From Struthio camelus (Eukaryota; Chordata; Aves; Struthioniformes; Struthionidae), in assembly GCF_040807025.1 (NCBI RefSeq), contig NC_090942.1:201368747-201432746 (forward strand): a stretch of 64,000 bases of DNA, in the 5' to 3' direction. This document shows positions 52,463 through 64,000 of the stretch, piece by piece (the first letter of the stretch is position 1; the number at the start of each line of letters is the position of its first letter). The position numbers and the translations under genes were made by a program. The notes under the pieces are model-generated. The model was not told the origin of the DNA and did no database searches. It saw only the letters and a program-made list of their open reading frames with translations.

Positions 52463-52810
52463 GTGAGGAGAGGGCGAGGCGGCGGCGGAGGGAGGGCGCG
52501 GGGGGCGGGAGGAGGCGCCGCGGCGGGGGAAGGCGCCTCCATGGCCGCGCCAGCCGGCGGCCGCCGCACTTCCCTGCGCTGCTGCAGCCGCCGCGGAGGA
52601 GGTGGCGGCGGCGGCGACCGCGTCAGTGTCGCCTCCCGGGCCGGCCCCGGGGTCTCCGCGGGGGAAGGAGGCGCCGCGGCGGCGCGGGCTCGCCGTGAAC
52701 GCCGCCCTCGGGCGGGCGGGCGGCTTCGGTGCGGCTGGAGCCGCGCTGAGCCCGGCCGGGGCAGCGGCGGGGCAGGGCGGCCCGCGCCCCCCCCCCCCCA
52801 CCGCCCCCCA

Positions 52811-53160
52811 CAGCGCCCCGCTCCGCACATGGCCGCCACCCCACGGGGCAGCGCCCCCCACAGCGCCCCGCTCCGCACATGGCCGCCACCCCACGGGGCA
52901 GCGCCCCCCACAGCGCCCCGCTCCGCACATGGCCGCCACCCCACGGGGCAGCGCCCCCCACAGCGCCCCGCTCCGCACATGGCCGCCACCCCACGGGGCA
53001 GCGCCCCCCACAGCGCCTCCACCCCTCATGGCCGCCACCCCACGGGGCAGCGCCCCCCACAGCGCCCCGCACCGCACATGGCCGCCACCCCACGGGGCAG
53101 CGCCCCCCAGAGCGCCTCCACCCCTCATGGCCGCCACCCCACGGGGCATCACCTCACAGC
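52811..53160. repeat. 50-bp GC-rich minisatellite in ATP8A2 intron 1
   Basis: Four identical 50-base units start at 52811, 52861, 52911 and 52961, each beginning cagcgccccgctccgcacat. Variant units of 49-50 bases follow from 53011, 53060 and 53110, with cagcgcctccacccctcatg alternating with the original form. After about 53160 the array decays into irregular cccca/gcaccc-rich copies that can be followed to about 53560. Because 50 is not a multiple of three, the array opens several frames at once and produces long false proteins on both strands. Confidence 0.95.
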
Positions 53161-53560
53161 ACCCCACGCACCACACACGGCCACCACCCCGCAGCACCCC
53201 CATCCCTCATGGCGGCCAGCCCACAGAGCATCGCACCCCGCAGCGCCTCCACCCCTTTTGGCTGTCACCCCGCAGGACATTGCCCCCCCAGCGCCCCACA
53301 CCGCACATGTCCACCACCCCACATGGCTCCCACCGCTCATGGCTGCCACCCCACAGGGCATCACCCCTCACACGGCCCCCAGGACACACCTGGCCGCCAC
53401 CCTACAGTGCCACCACCCCTCGTGGCCCCCTCACCCCACAGGGCATCGCCCCCCACAGGGCATCACACTCCACATGGCCCTGCACCCCATGGGCCCCCAC
53501 CCCACGGAGCCCCTGCGCCCCACAGAGCCCCTGCCTCACCGGCACCCCGCCCCACCGGCC
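53161..53560. repeat. Degenerate continuation of the 50-bp minisatellite
   Basis: Pieces such as catggccgccaccccac, tcatggcggccagcccacag and tcatggctgccaccccacag recur at loosely spaced intervals. This shows the same ancestral unit with point changes and indels. The gradient from perfect copies on the left to eroded copies on the right suggests recent expansion at the exon-proximal end. Confidence 0.75.
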
Positions 53561-56500
53561 GGGCCGCCCTGGCCCTGGGGGCCCCGTGGCCGCCGCACAC
53601 GCCACCGGTGAGCGTCACCGACCCTTTCCCTGAACCGTTTCGGGGATTGGGGGGAGCCTGCTGGACAGCCTCTCACCAGCAGCCTGCGTGCTGCCGTCTG
53701 GTTACTGCACCGCTGAGGGGACAAGGCGTCGTCCCCCCTTCTCCCTCGGTTTTGGTAGCTTTTGACAGGAAAATCTCTGGGTGTGTGCCTGGTCGCAGGG
53801 CTATAGCGCCGGTGGAGGGGAGAGGAAAGGAGGCGGCGGTGCCCTGCGCCCCACAGGGCCGGCTGTGGGCCTCCCTCCTGCCTGGGGCAGCCCAGGCTGT
53901 GGGCTTGTGGAGAGGTTGATTGTAAGGCTTCTCAAGAGGTTTGTTTAGACAAATTCCTTCCAAACAGTTCATGAGAAAATAGATAAAAATGGAATAATTT
54001 CAAGGTGTAATTCTGGTCCCAGTAGAAGGACTTTCAGTGCCTTCTGTCAGACCAAGGTGCCATCCAAAATTCATTCCTGATATCAGCTTTACTTAGCAAT
54101 ATCTGTAGCCTTAGTGACATTGCCTATGACTTAGAGACAGGTCCAGTAAAAGACTAAGACACTCGTTCCTGTGCAGAGTATTTAGGCCCCCAGTATAATG
54201 TCTCGGGAGAGTTAGGGTCCAGTGAAATGCTCCTTCGGCACGTGTGTTTGAATCAGGAGTGTGCTTTTGAAGAACATTTCCTGATCAACTCTACTTTGGG
54301 TTAAATCTCAGAGCACCTTGGAGAGGACATACTGAATTGCTTTTGCATGGTGCTGAAATGGAAATGTTGTGCACTCATGGCTGTTTAGTCCATCAAACCA
54401 GACTAGTGACAGTCTGAAACAGAAGCCACCTGTCCGTCAGGCCCTCCGCACAACCTTGTCACTCTACTAGTGTTCTCCTGTTGGGTCTCATGTCTTGCTA
54501 ATGAGGACAGAACCTTCGGGACCTCTGCAGTAAGCAGGATGCTAAGCAAAGAGATGTGTAATACCATTCCACAGGAAATGGTAAGGTTTCAGACTAGGAT
54601 TTAACACACTGCCAGCTCTACTTGCTTTCAGTATAAGCCATTCATATGAAATGGTCACAGTTAAGCAGATTCCACTGTCCACTGGTTGGGGTTGTGTCCA
54701 CTTCTGCAGTCTGACCTGAAATCCTGCCCTTTTGTGGCAAGGGGGCTCCTTATCCCAGAGCTTTAAGAAGTGGATATATTTAGGATCTAATGTTTACAGT
54801 CCAATGCTAGGTGCAGTTACCCATAACTAGTCTTTCAGAAGATCCAGATGCACAGTGCTTGGCACCTGAAGAACGCTTGGCATGAACAAGCGTGATACAT
54901 AATGAGTTTAAGCTTCAACTTTTAAAAAGTCATTCTTTTGGATCTAGGTGGTTAACTTCTACCCCAGTCATGCTATGGGTGCCTGAGTCATACTGGATCT
55001 ACTAGCTGGGCTTTATCTGCACACAGAGTTAAACTTTTACATGTACTCTGGATATCACTTAAGTGAAATCCAAATTAGGTGATGCTTTGAAGAAGGATAG
55101 GGGCTGCTAGTTAGCTTTACTGTCACTGCTTCTCTGTTATTGAACAATTTATTTCTTATTTAGAGGATTTTTTTGGAAGGGTAATAGAATAGGTTTATGT
55201 AGCTTGATACACAGCTTTCTCAAAGCATGTGACTGTGGTTGGCTTAGGTCAGTACCTACAGGCTGCCACCCAAAAAAGAAGTCTTGCCTTCCCCCTTTTT
55301 CTGTATTCCCATTGCCTTGCTTATGTCAACGTTAGCAATCAGATGGCTACACGGTCAGCTGGATCGGTGCTGATGTGGCTCAACACCAGGGTAATTTGAT
55401 TTCTAATGCCAGCAAGGGAATAGACAAATAAAGGCAAGAGTGCTCTGTTTTCACAGCATGCAGTGGTTTGACTGGCGTAAGCTGACTGCAGAACTGCTGC
55501 CTACGTGGACTAGACACAGTTGGTAAGAGTGGTTAACTGTGCTGTGTGAAACCAAGTGTAAAAGCCTATATTTGGAAACTGAGCCATAGTCAGCTGAAAA
55601 TCAGTTCAGATGTGGTTGTGTGATGGCATTGCAAAATCTGAAGACCTTACCTGAGTTGAAAGAAGGTACTGGTCACCCTTTAGTCACCCTTAGATAGGAT
55701 CAGGTAACCCTGTCTTAATCCACTGTTATTTTCTTAGTATCTGTATTTCAGAATATTCTACCATCTTTCCTCTTAAGACAAGAGGATGATTCCGGCTTTG
55801 TTTGTATTTAATTTGTAGTTTATTTGTTAGTCCTATTTACTTTTGAGGGAGTTTTGGTAATCTCAAAGTATTAGCTTTTAGTTTGGGTCACTGAGATCCT
55901 GAGTCAAGCAGAACAGTAGCTCTGCAATGGTCTAATGAGCTCTTTACACATCAGCTCCAGTTGTGATTTTCTACTCTCTTGTGTTTCGTAGCATTGCATT
56001 TACCTGTGCTATTACAGTGTACAATGCAATCAGTATATTTAATAGCATTGTAACCCTTCTTAGCACTGGTACAATGGACTTCACAGAAAAGCAGGTGAGG
56101 AGAAGCGGAGATATTGAAGAAGTTGGGTCACCTCCTGCCGCTCAGATGATTAGTCCTCTACTTTTTAATGCATTTGCTCATTAATCGATTTTTTTTTTTG
56201 CTTTGTACAACTAAATCTTGTTATTGCTGTGATGTCGAACAGCTAGGCTAAATTGATTAGATTTAAATTATTCTCTAAGAAGTTTCCAACTCTTTACTGT
56301 TGGAACCACAGACATCAAAGACATACCTGTTCCTCTCCTTCCTGTCTCCTTAAAGTCACTAAAAATAAGCAACTGTCAATAACACATTGGAAGGTTACAC
56401 AATAACGTTTTTATTTTTAGGGCAAAAAAATTTAGAGTTCAAACATTAAAATGGATTAAAGATCCAAATGATCTCGATGTCATTTGCTGTGGTCTCTTTC

Positions 56501-59500
56501 AACTGCTCTGTGGTGCACATCAGCAAGAAGAAATATTTTTAGTGTAGAGGTAATTGCAGAATCGTCTCTTGAGATGTGAAGAATTGAAATATAAACATCA
56601 TTTCATGGTACAAAACCATAACACTTGTATGTCTTTTCCATCTACATTTTCACTGAAATACTTGTTTATGTTTTATGTTGTGAATTCAGTTTTAGAAATA
56701 GTGACTCCCTCCTAGAGACTTACTCCGTTCTGATTGTAAAGGATCCTGCTCTTCCTTTTGTCAGAGAAATATCTATGCAAGTTAGAAGCTCTTTGGTCTT
56801 CATCGTCATATTTTTGTGCTGTGGTAGTACATTACCATGATTGCAATTGTTGGGAATTGTCATATGGAGCAGTTATAATGGCATACAAGTGTGTATTTTG
56901 TTCAAAGCTTTCGTCTATAGTCATTTACAAGTTACTCATATCTCCTATAGATATATGGAAAACATACAGTAGGTGTGCATAAAATACTTTGTCAGCTTTG
57001 CAGAATTTGTATTTTAATGATGCTTCTCCAAGGAAGGAACCTTTTGGAATTGCAGAAGTCGCTTTTAGATAGTGCAAGGACAGTGAAGGCTAAGGCTTTC
57101 ACCCTGAAGCTCACTCAAGTCACCTACATTCAGGGGATGTCTACATCATATTTTACAGGCAGTCAAGCACTCATCCTGAATGCACTTTTAACCAAATAGA
57201 AACCCTATGAAAGGAGTCAGCACAGTGCTGAACTAACAGGTTCTTAAAATATTGACATTTAAATGTTTAACTATTGTACTCTGAGAAAGATACCTGGCAG
57301 TTTTAGTGACACTGGAGCACTATGTGGACAGGTGTACTTCCTCAGCAAATGCATTTAATGCCCAGTAACGTCACTTAGGATTACAGGAATATCTGGCAAG
57401 ACTATTGCGGCCATAGTGTTGACCCATAGAAATTCTGGAGTATGATGGGATTTTTTTCCGGAAGAAACAATTTAAATAAAACTAACGTAAAGTATATGTG
57501 TGTTTATACACACCTTCAAACTGTGCGGTGGTAATGATGTGTAAGTGTTACTGAACTTCCGTTTCTTTTCATTAATGTTTAACTGGGACATTATTTCATA
57601 TAATGTGCAGCTTATTCAATCTACATCAAAGGCCCATTCCTGTTTCCATTAACATCAATGACAATTGTACCTTTTCAGCAAGATCTTAGTGCAATACACG
57701 GCATGTTTTATGGCTTTTTAAAATATATATTAGCATAAAGTGGAGTCTTCTCAAGTAGAGGAGTAGAGCTCACTCAACTGTGAGCTTAGGTGGCCAGGCA
57801 GTGAAGGGGCTAATTTAAGGCCAACGCAAGCTTCTGTTTTCCTGGGTAGGTCACTTAGAGCTTGTCTGGGTATGAAAATTGGTTTAGATGAGGATGGGAG
57901 GGAATTTAAAATCTATCTGTTTATGAAACTTAGAAAAAGATACTGTATGTGGAGTTACTGTGGAATAACTTCATCTGTAAATAAGGTCCTCTTTATTGTA
58001 GCAGTAGAAATGCTTCACTGCCTTGCTGTGAAGATTGTGAAGCACTCAGATGATGGGCAACATAGTTATTAAGGCGTTAAACAGATTTAACCTCACTCTA
58101 TAGCCAATATATGAACCCCTTTATATTGTCTTTTCTTTGACTGTAACTCCACTGAAAACAGACGCACATACTGTCTGTTTTTAGGAGCTATTTGTTCCTT
58201 CTCTGCTCCGCTCTTCCCACAGGACTTTTGTTTCAGATGATAGTTCCCTAGCAGTATTTTTTTTAGTATGCTTCCCTATACTGTGTGACTCAGTGCATTT
58301 TATATTCTGGCTGGATCTAAAAGCACTGACCTGCTAGTGGGGTTTAGCAGTAATGCTGTTGTAATTCCAGGCAGGATTAAAACACCTGGCAGTAACACAG
58401 TTCCAAGGAAACCTGCCCGACTGTTCAGGGTCCTAAAATATCTCAAAGATAATGAACTCACTGAATATAGAAACGATAGTTTAGTATTGCATTTTCATTG
58501 CCACTAGGATTGAGTGCGATCCTGATCCATTCCAACACTGGAGGGAGTTTTTACATGGAAATCTAAGGCTTCAGAAATGATGCTGATTTAAAGCATCCCC
58601 TTTTTTCGATAATAACTCTTCTTCCTGTCCTAAGACTTCCAAGCTGACAATGCCCATTGACTCTACATGGAGGTTTGAATGAACATCTGAAAACTAATGC
58701 CAGCATCTCAAAGTGATCACTTTCAACTTAGTTGCCACTTCACATGGCATTTTGATTGTGATGAAGACTTGCTGATGGCCCACTAAGCAATCATATCAGC
58801 CCTTTCTGCTCTTCTGACAGGTTGAAAAATGATCCTCCATGAGTTTGCTACAAAGCGGTACTCTTAGCTGGTTCATTTCTCTCTGACTGTTCTTCTTTGG
58901 GCTATCAAATATATCCTCTGAATAATCTCTGAATCTGTGATTGCTGAGTGTGAAGTAATATTCTAGACTCCTATGTTAGCTTTATTACTGTAATAAATTA
59001 CTATCTCCTATTTGTTTTCCTGTACCATGTTGCATTGTGGCGTATTGAATTAGTTTAGGGTTGTGTACATATCAGAATATGCGTTACTGACAGTATCTGT
59101 AGAACCTGATTGCTGACAAGTTCTTTCAAGGGACAGTTAATCACAAAATCTCTCTTGGTAATGCTGCATATATAGCTGGTAGAGCAAAACAACATATTAC
59201 ACATTGAAAAGGCAGTTGAATATTTCTGCAGCAACAGCTTTTTGGTCTGGGACAGCCATTAATTAAGTTTGACTTGGTCTTTTCATCAACATGAGTATTT
59301 TCCTTTCAGCCCACTATTTTTACTATCTGAGTCTTGTGGAGCAATTGCAGTATATGAGATAGGACATCTGAAAGCCTTAGATAACTGATTCCCAGCTGGT
59401 ATACTAAAAGAAAAGCTTGTGAGAGATTGTTGATACGGTGAAAGATGGAGACAATAAAGTTTGAATTACCACTGAAAAGCTTTTCTGAAAAAAAAGGTAA

Positions 59501-59959
59501 CATTGTCTAAAAGTTTTTGATAAAAAAGGCAAAATAAAAAATGCAATATCAGTATTGAAAACTTCTTATAGAAGAAGAACAACTGTTTCACTGTTTGTTT
59601 GGAAAGCTTTCAGACTTTTTGATTCTGTCTGCTTGAAAGCTACCCATCTATTCCGAAACTTCTAGCTCTCTGACAACAGGCTGAGAACCTGTGTCTTACC
59701 ATGGCAGTGTTTCTTGATTCTGAAAGTTTTTAATCTGAATACAGGAAGCTAGAAGGGAATGAACATACCTCGAAACATAAGATAAAAGGTTTTATATCTC
59801 AGACCAAGGTTTGCTTAAGACAAAGCTGATCTGATACAGATGTTAATGAGCAACACAATCAAACCACCTATTTTGCACTTCTCAGAGAAGGGATAAAATC
59901 CCATGAAGTTAGAGGGCACGTGCCTGACAATCAGATGAGGTTTTCTAGACAGCTAGAAA

Positions 59960-60013
59960 ATGCGGTTATCATTGTTGAAAGTTATAATGCAGTTATCATT
60001 GTTGAAAGCTCTA
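59960..60013. repeat. 27-bp tandem duplication
   Basis: Two adjacent units, atgcggttatcattgttgaa + agttata and atgcagttatcattgttgaa + agctcta, differ at four positions. The length is a multiple of three, and both copies sit in a chance open frame. Confidence 0.88.
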
Positions 60014-63000
60014 ACAATAGTTTGAATTGGAAAGAAAATGAAGTATCAGTAAATTGGTCTCAACACCTTGTTGTTGTGATGGAAAATTACAAAACGTACT
60101 GTGGGTTTTTTTTTACATTTCAATCTTTTTCCCCTCACACAGGCCATACTTTCATTATTCTTAGTTCTAATTAACAACTTGGAAACTGTTGAATTGGCAT
60201 GTCACTGCAAAGCACAAATGAATGGGAACTCATCTTCCATTTGACTGAAATGGAAGAGCCATAATTGGATCAGACCTATAATTCGTAATAAATCAAACCA
60301 AGCATGTCAGCTTATTGTAACCAAGGGTTTGGTTTGATAAAACTGCCTCATCTTACAGTGGTGTAAATCAGGATTAACACGATGGAAATTAGTGTATATC
60401 TCCTATAAGGAAAAAAAGGCAGCCCCTTACATCTTGCTTAAAACTGACCTGAAGGTTTTTGATTTTTAATTCCTAATCTCTTGAATGCAGACCACCAAGA
60501 TCATTTATTTAATATCCTTAAACAAGTAGGTACTCAAAAGGAGTAAAAGCAAAAGTGTTTTTGTCTCATTACAATAACATTACCTTTACTCATTTACTAT
60601 TTTGAATAGAAGGAGGGCTCAGGTTTTATCTCCCACTAACCCAGCACCTTTCTGCCTATTCATATGAAACACTGTGAAAGCAATCTAACATGCTTTGCCT
60701 GTGATATCTGGGAATATTCAACCCAGTGTTTATAAAAAGAATATGTAAAACAAATATCTGAGGCTTTTGTGAGAATGTTCAGTCTTCCAGAGGCTGGACA
60801 TGGGATCAGATACATTAATATCTCTGTCTGGGTACTTTGTTTTGAAGATCAACACTCAGGCAGGGGAATTAAAAGTATGCAGTTGCTTATTGACCAGATC
60901 CAGACTGAGAAGAAGGCTGGTCCTCCTTTACAGATTAACAATCAAGTCTTATTCACAGAGTTTCACTAACACAGGTCTGTGCCTGGAAGCCATTCTTTTG
61001 TCACTTGCCTGCCTGCTAGTAGGGGAAAAAAAAGGATGAGATTTCATGAGTGAACCAGACAGAAGGAGTGAGCCAGTGCTCTCCTCCCCACCCCTGCCCC
61101 AAATCAAATTTGTCCTAGTCCTTTGCTGCCTAAAGAGCAGTGACTTTTCACTCCTTAACTAAAATCTTGACCCTTGCTGAAGTTTTGCCGTAATATTATA
61201 TAAGGGAGAAGTTTCTTATCCTGTGATTTTAATAGAAGTAATTTTGGTTACAAATCTGAAATTTGTTTATGCTGTCTTTAAAAAGATTTTAAGACCTACG
61301 GTTATTGATTAGGATTAAAAAACAGGATGATCAGTCTTTAGAAAGAGGAAGGAGTGTCTAGAAAGATCTGAAAGATTTGAGGACAAAGAATTGGTTGTGT
61401 ATAGAAAAAGCAAAGCATCTTTGGAGGTAAGTCCCAGATTAAGACACTTCAGGAAAGAGCAGTTACTGGTAAAATTATTAACATGCACATGTACAAATTA
61501 ACTCAGTGGAGTTATTTTACGTGCGCTCAATCTTGAGAGATTGAAGTTGGACACGATTTCAGGTCTTTATATAAAAGCATCTAGCCCCTATAATATAGGG
61601 GGCAGTGTAATCTCATAGCACACCATATAGTCTCATATTACTAGGGGGGCAACTAGAGTTGATGTTTGTATTATCATCCAGTCCTTCAGGACCGAATATA
61701 CCATTGCATTTTGGCCAAAACTTCTATGTTTATAGTAAGCTTCACAGTATCAAAATATTGTATTTTACGTATACCCCAGCTACCAAACTCAAGTTTCTGT
61801 CAGCCTAGTAATCATTTAAACAGTTAAGTTTCTATATACGTAGTCAAGAGGGAGAACAATTATTTCAACCAGAGGATAGTGTTGGCATGAGAACAAACAG
61901 GCATCCCCTTTCACAAACATTTAGTCTGAAAGTAATAAGCATATTTCTAAACATCAGACGACTGCTCAGAATAGCTTTCTAGTAGGCCTGGTAGGAAGGA
62001 AATCCAGCTTAACCTCCTAACTGAATTTGATCAGTATATGTAAAGAATTCTAAAACAATCATCTGGAATAGATGGGTCTGAACTTTGAAACAGGCTTTTA
62101 CATCTAGATCTACATTTCTGAACACCAGGTAGAACCAAGAACTTCACTAGCAGAAAAAAGAATGTATTCACTGATCTTTGCAGAAGCAGATTGTAAAATA
62201 GCACCTGCATCTATTTTCTGATTTTGACTGAGCATACTAAACAACCATCAAACACAGTATATTCCACCTCTTCCTTTTTACTGTGCTAGAATTGGAATCA
62301 TTTGTGATGTTTGCTGTCATTCAAGTTTCAGATTAATTCCCCACTCAAAAATGGCCGATATTGTTTTGTAAAATAGCAAAAAGTGTGTGGAGGCGATGAG
62401 ATGAGAATTGTAAAATAATAACAGAGCATAGTGGCAGAGCAGGAAGAAAGCAGTCAGTATCCCAACTATCCTGCCAAAAGAAACAAAAGAAATGAGATTC
62501 TCTGGAGGAGAAAGTCAAAAGAGGACAACTTGAAGCGGCTACAAGCAGGTCAACCATGACTGAACGTGTCCAAGGGAGAGGTCTGAACTGGTGAAAGAAA
62601 GTAGTTATGTCCCTACAAACCATTCTACTTCCGTGCTATAGAAAAGGCAGAGAGCATGTGCTTTTCCGTGTTTTAGTTTGATTGTGTGCAGGCAGAGATA
62701 AAAGCTCTGATAGTGTCCTGCTATCTGGACTATATTATTTGACATCCTGAATTCCAGTCAGGCTTTTTTTTAGGGGCCTTGAAATGTGGATGGCCTCTGG
62801 ATACAGCTGATGGTCAAACCCTGAAAGATTTGTAGACTTTACCTACTCATGAGGTAAGGCAGCACATATCTCCCAACTTTCCTAATGCTGGTTTATCAAG
62901 AGCTCTCTACCATGAATTGTAATGGATAGTATCAGCCTAAAGTTGCCAGATACAGAGGTGATGCTTTCCTCAGATGTGTGCCAGGGAGCCCTTCTATCTT

Positions 63001-64000
63001 GGATCTCTGTTAGATGGAACTCCTTCCAGCATCTTTCTGGTTCCGTTCCCTCTCTTGTAGGACAATCTTGTAGATCTGTAGAACGCCAGATCTTACAGAA
63101 GATCTAAGAAATTCTCTTTAGCTGCAGGATCTCCACTGAAAGCAGGTGACTAGGAGATTTATTTTGTCTTTCTGTGGACTTGCTTGCCATCTGAATCACT
63201 GTCCGTCTCACCACGACTACCTGCCATCTCCTTTAAACATGATAACATACATGTTTGTTCTGGTAGGAGTTCAAGCTAGATGCAAAGGACTGGGCATGGC
63301 ATAGGAGAGAGGAGCCTGAACTGTAGGCGAGACCTCAACTATGCTAAACTTTCACCGTCAAAATGGACCATTCATCCAAGGCTTCTAAGAGGAAGAAGAT
63401 TCTGCAGTCTTGAACACCGGACAGATTCATCCGAAATTCTGTCCTACTTGAAGATTACCTAAAACATTTTCTTGAAGTTCTTTTTTTTCGCAAAACCCCC
63501 AAAGAGAGAATTACAAAAAAATGGAACAAAATAGTTGCAATAATAGGTGTGATATGACTTTACTGGGACAATGCAATTTTATGTTAGTGTAAAACAGAAT
63601 AGGATTTAAATAATTCACTGCTCCTTTTGGTATTTTTGTTCATTAAACAGTCACATTCCCAAGTTATCCACCTTGACCATTTCTGCTATGATTACTGTTG
63701 TGTAAAGAGTCAGGAAGCTGCTTTGTCAGGACATCAGTGGATTTCCTATACAGAGAGATCCCTGGCAAACAGAGACAAGAGTTAACTTTACACCTTCTTC
63801 TTCCTCTGTAGTAGATAGCATGCAAGGTTTATATAAGGGAAAGGCAGAAGGATACCCATTGCAACACTGATAGGATGAGTATCCCCATTAAAATTGATTA
63901 ATTACTCTAATTTCATTGATTGTTGCACATAAAGTCTGGCATTCCGTATTCTCAAAAGTCTTCTAATGCACAAGTAATAGCTTATCTTCTTGCCTACCTT

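Larger units (their letters stand above)
51800..53650 (+). promoter_or_regulatory. ATP8A2: CpG island: ATP8A2 promoter, exon 1 and start of intron 1
   Basis: The largest GC-rich block in the window. It begins about 580 bases before the ATP8A2 start codon and merges into a minisatellite 350 bases after the exon. The part upstream of 52384 should hold the transcription start and 5' UTR, but I cannot place them. Frames of over 400 codons open on both strands here reflect base composition and repeat structure. Confidence 0.75.
52463..64000 (+). other. ATP8A2: ATP8A2 intron 1 (partial, runs off the right edge)
   Basis: After the GC-rich start and minisatellite, the sequence is AT-rich to the end of the window. 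I found nothing resembling ATP8A2 exon 2 (a segment beginning around VRSSLGYKKA in human). Short open frames occur at chance level. A 27-bp tandem duplication lies at 59960-60013. No CR1 copy was recognised between 53.7 and 64 kb. Confidence 0.65.

Noticed and set aside
51793-53919. Frames of 340-468 codons on both strands around ATP8A2 exon 1
   Set aside because: Generated by the 50-bp minisatellite and GC-rich flank. Repetitive His/Pro/Ala or Gly/Trp/Arg translations appear in several frames at once.
33284-64000. SHISA2, tRNA, rRNA or small nuclear RNA genes
   Set aside because: No SHISA2 cysteine-rich exon and no recognisable RNA gene was seen on either strand. A covariance-model search would be needed to exclude small RNAs fully.

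Overview
The window looks like nuclear DNA of a bird, or less likely another sauropsid. It is AT-rich, intron-rich and low in repeats, and is broken by four sharp GC/CpG-rich islands. The interspersed repeats I can recognise are CR1 LINE fragments, and I see no Alu/B1-like SINEs or L1. Three conserved vertebrate genes can be recognised from their exons. No viral, bacterial or CRISPR-like sequence was seen.

Layout. (1) Positions 1-18206 read as the 5' part of CDK8 intron 1; the gene is on the minus strand and exon 1 is at 18207-18334. This intron holds a long, very old antisense CR1 copy at about 4.48-6.0 kb. (2) A CpG island at about 17.9-19.5 kb is the CDK8 promoter. It carries a cluster of four ZNF143/THAP11-like (SBS) motifs and a GC-rich triplication. 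(3) The interval from 19.5 to 25.2 kb separates CDK8 from RNF6. It holds one CR1 fragment and one well-formed orphan exon candidate at 20796-20896. (4) A second CpG island (about 25.2-26.5 kb) with paired CCAAT boxes and a CRE-like site is the probable RNF6 promoter. RNF6 coding exons follow on the plus strand at 29366-29558, 30184-30291 and 31551-33283, then a 3' UTR of about 1.1 kb. (5) From 34.4 to 51.8 kb there is no gene I can recognise. This stretch has two abutting CR1 fragments in opposite orientation (42.2-44.9 kb) and an unassigned CpG island (46.85-47.8 kb). (6) A fourth CpG island contains what I read as ATP8A2 coding exon 1 (52384-52462, plus strand). A 50-bp minisatellite lies just inside its first intron, which fills the rest of the window.

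Gene relationships. CDK8 (Mediator kinase) and RNF6 (RING-H2 E3 ligase) are divergent neighbours, as I recall them from human 13q12. ATP8A2 (P4-ATPase flippase) lies on the same strand as RNF6 with its 5' end facing the RNF6 3' end. From memory, the human order puts SHISA2 and the ATP8A2 3' end there, so this window may record a local inversion.

Limits. UTR ends, transcription starts and repeat edges are approximate. The very long open frames in the GC islands and minisatellite are composition artefacts and are not called. I found no convincing undescribed system. The best leads are the orphan exon that could splice in frame to RNF6, the SBS cluster, the ATP8A2 orientation and the orphan CpG island.
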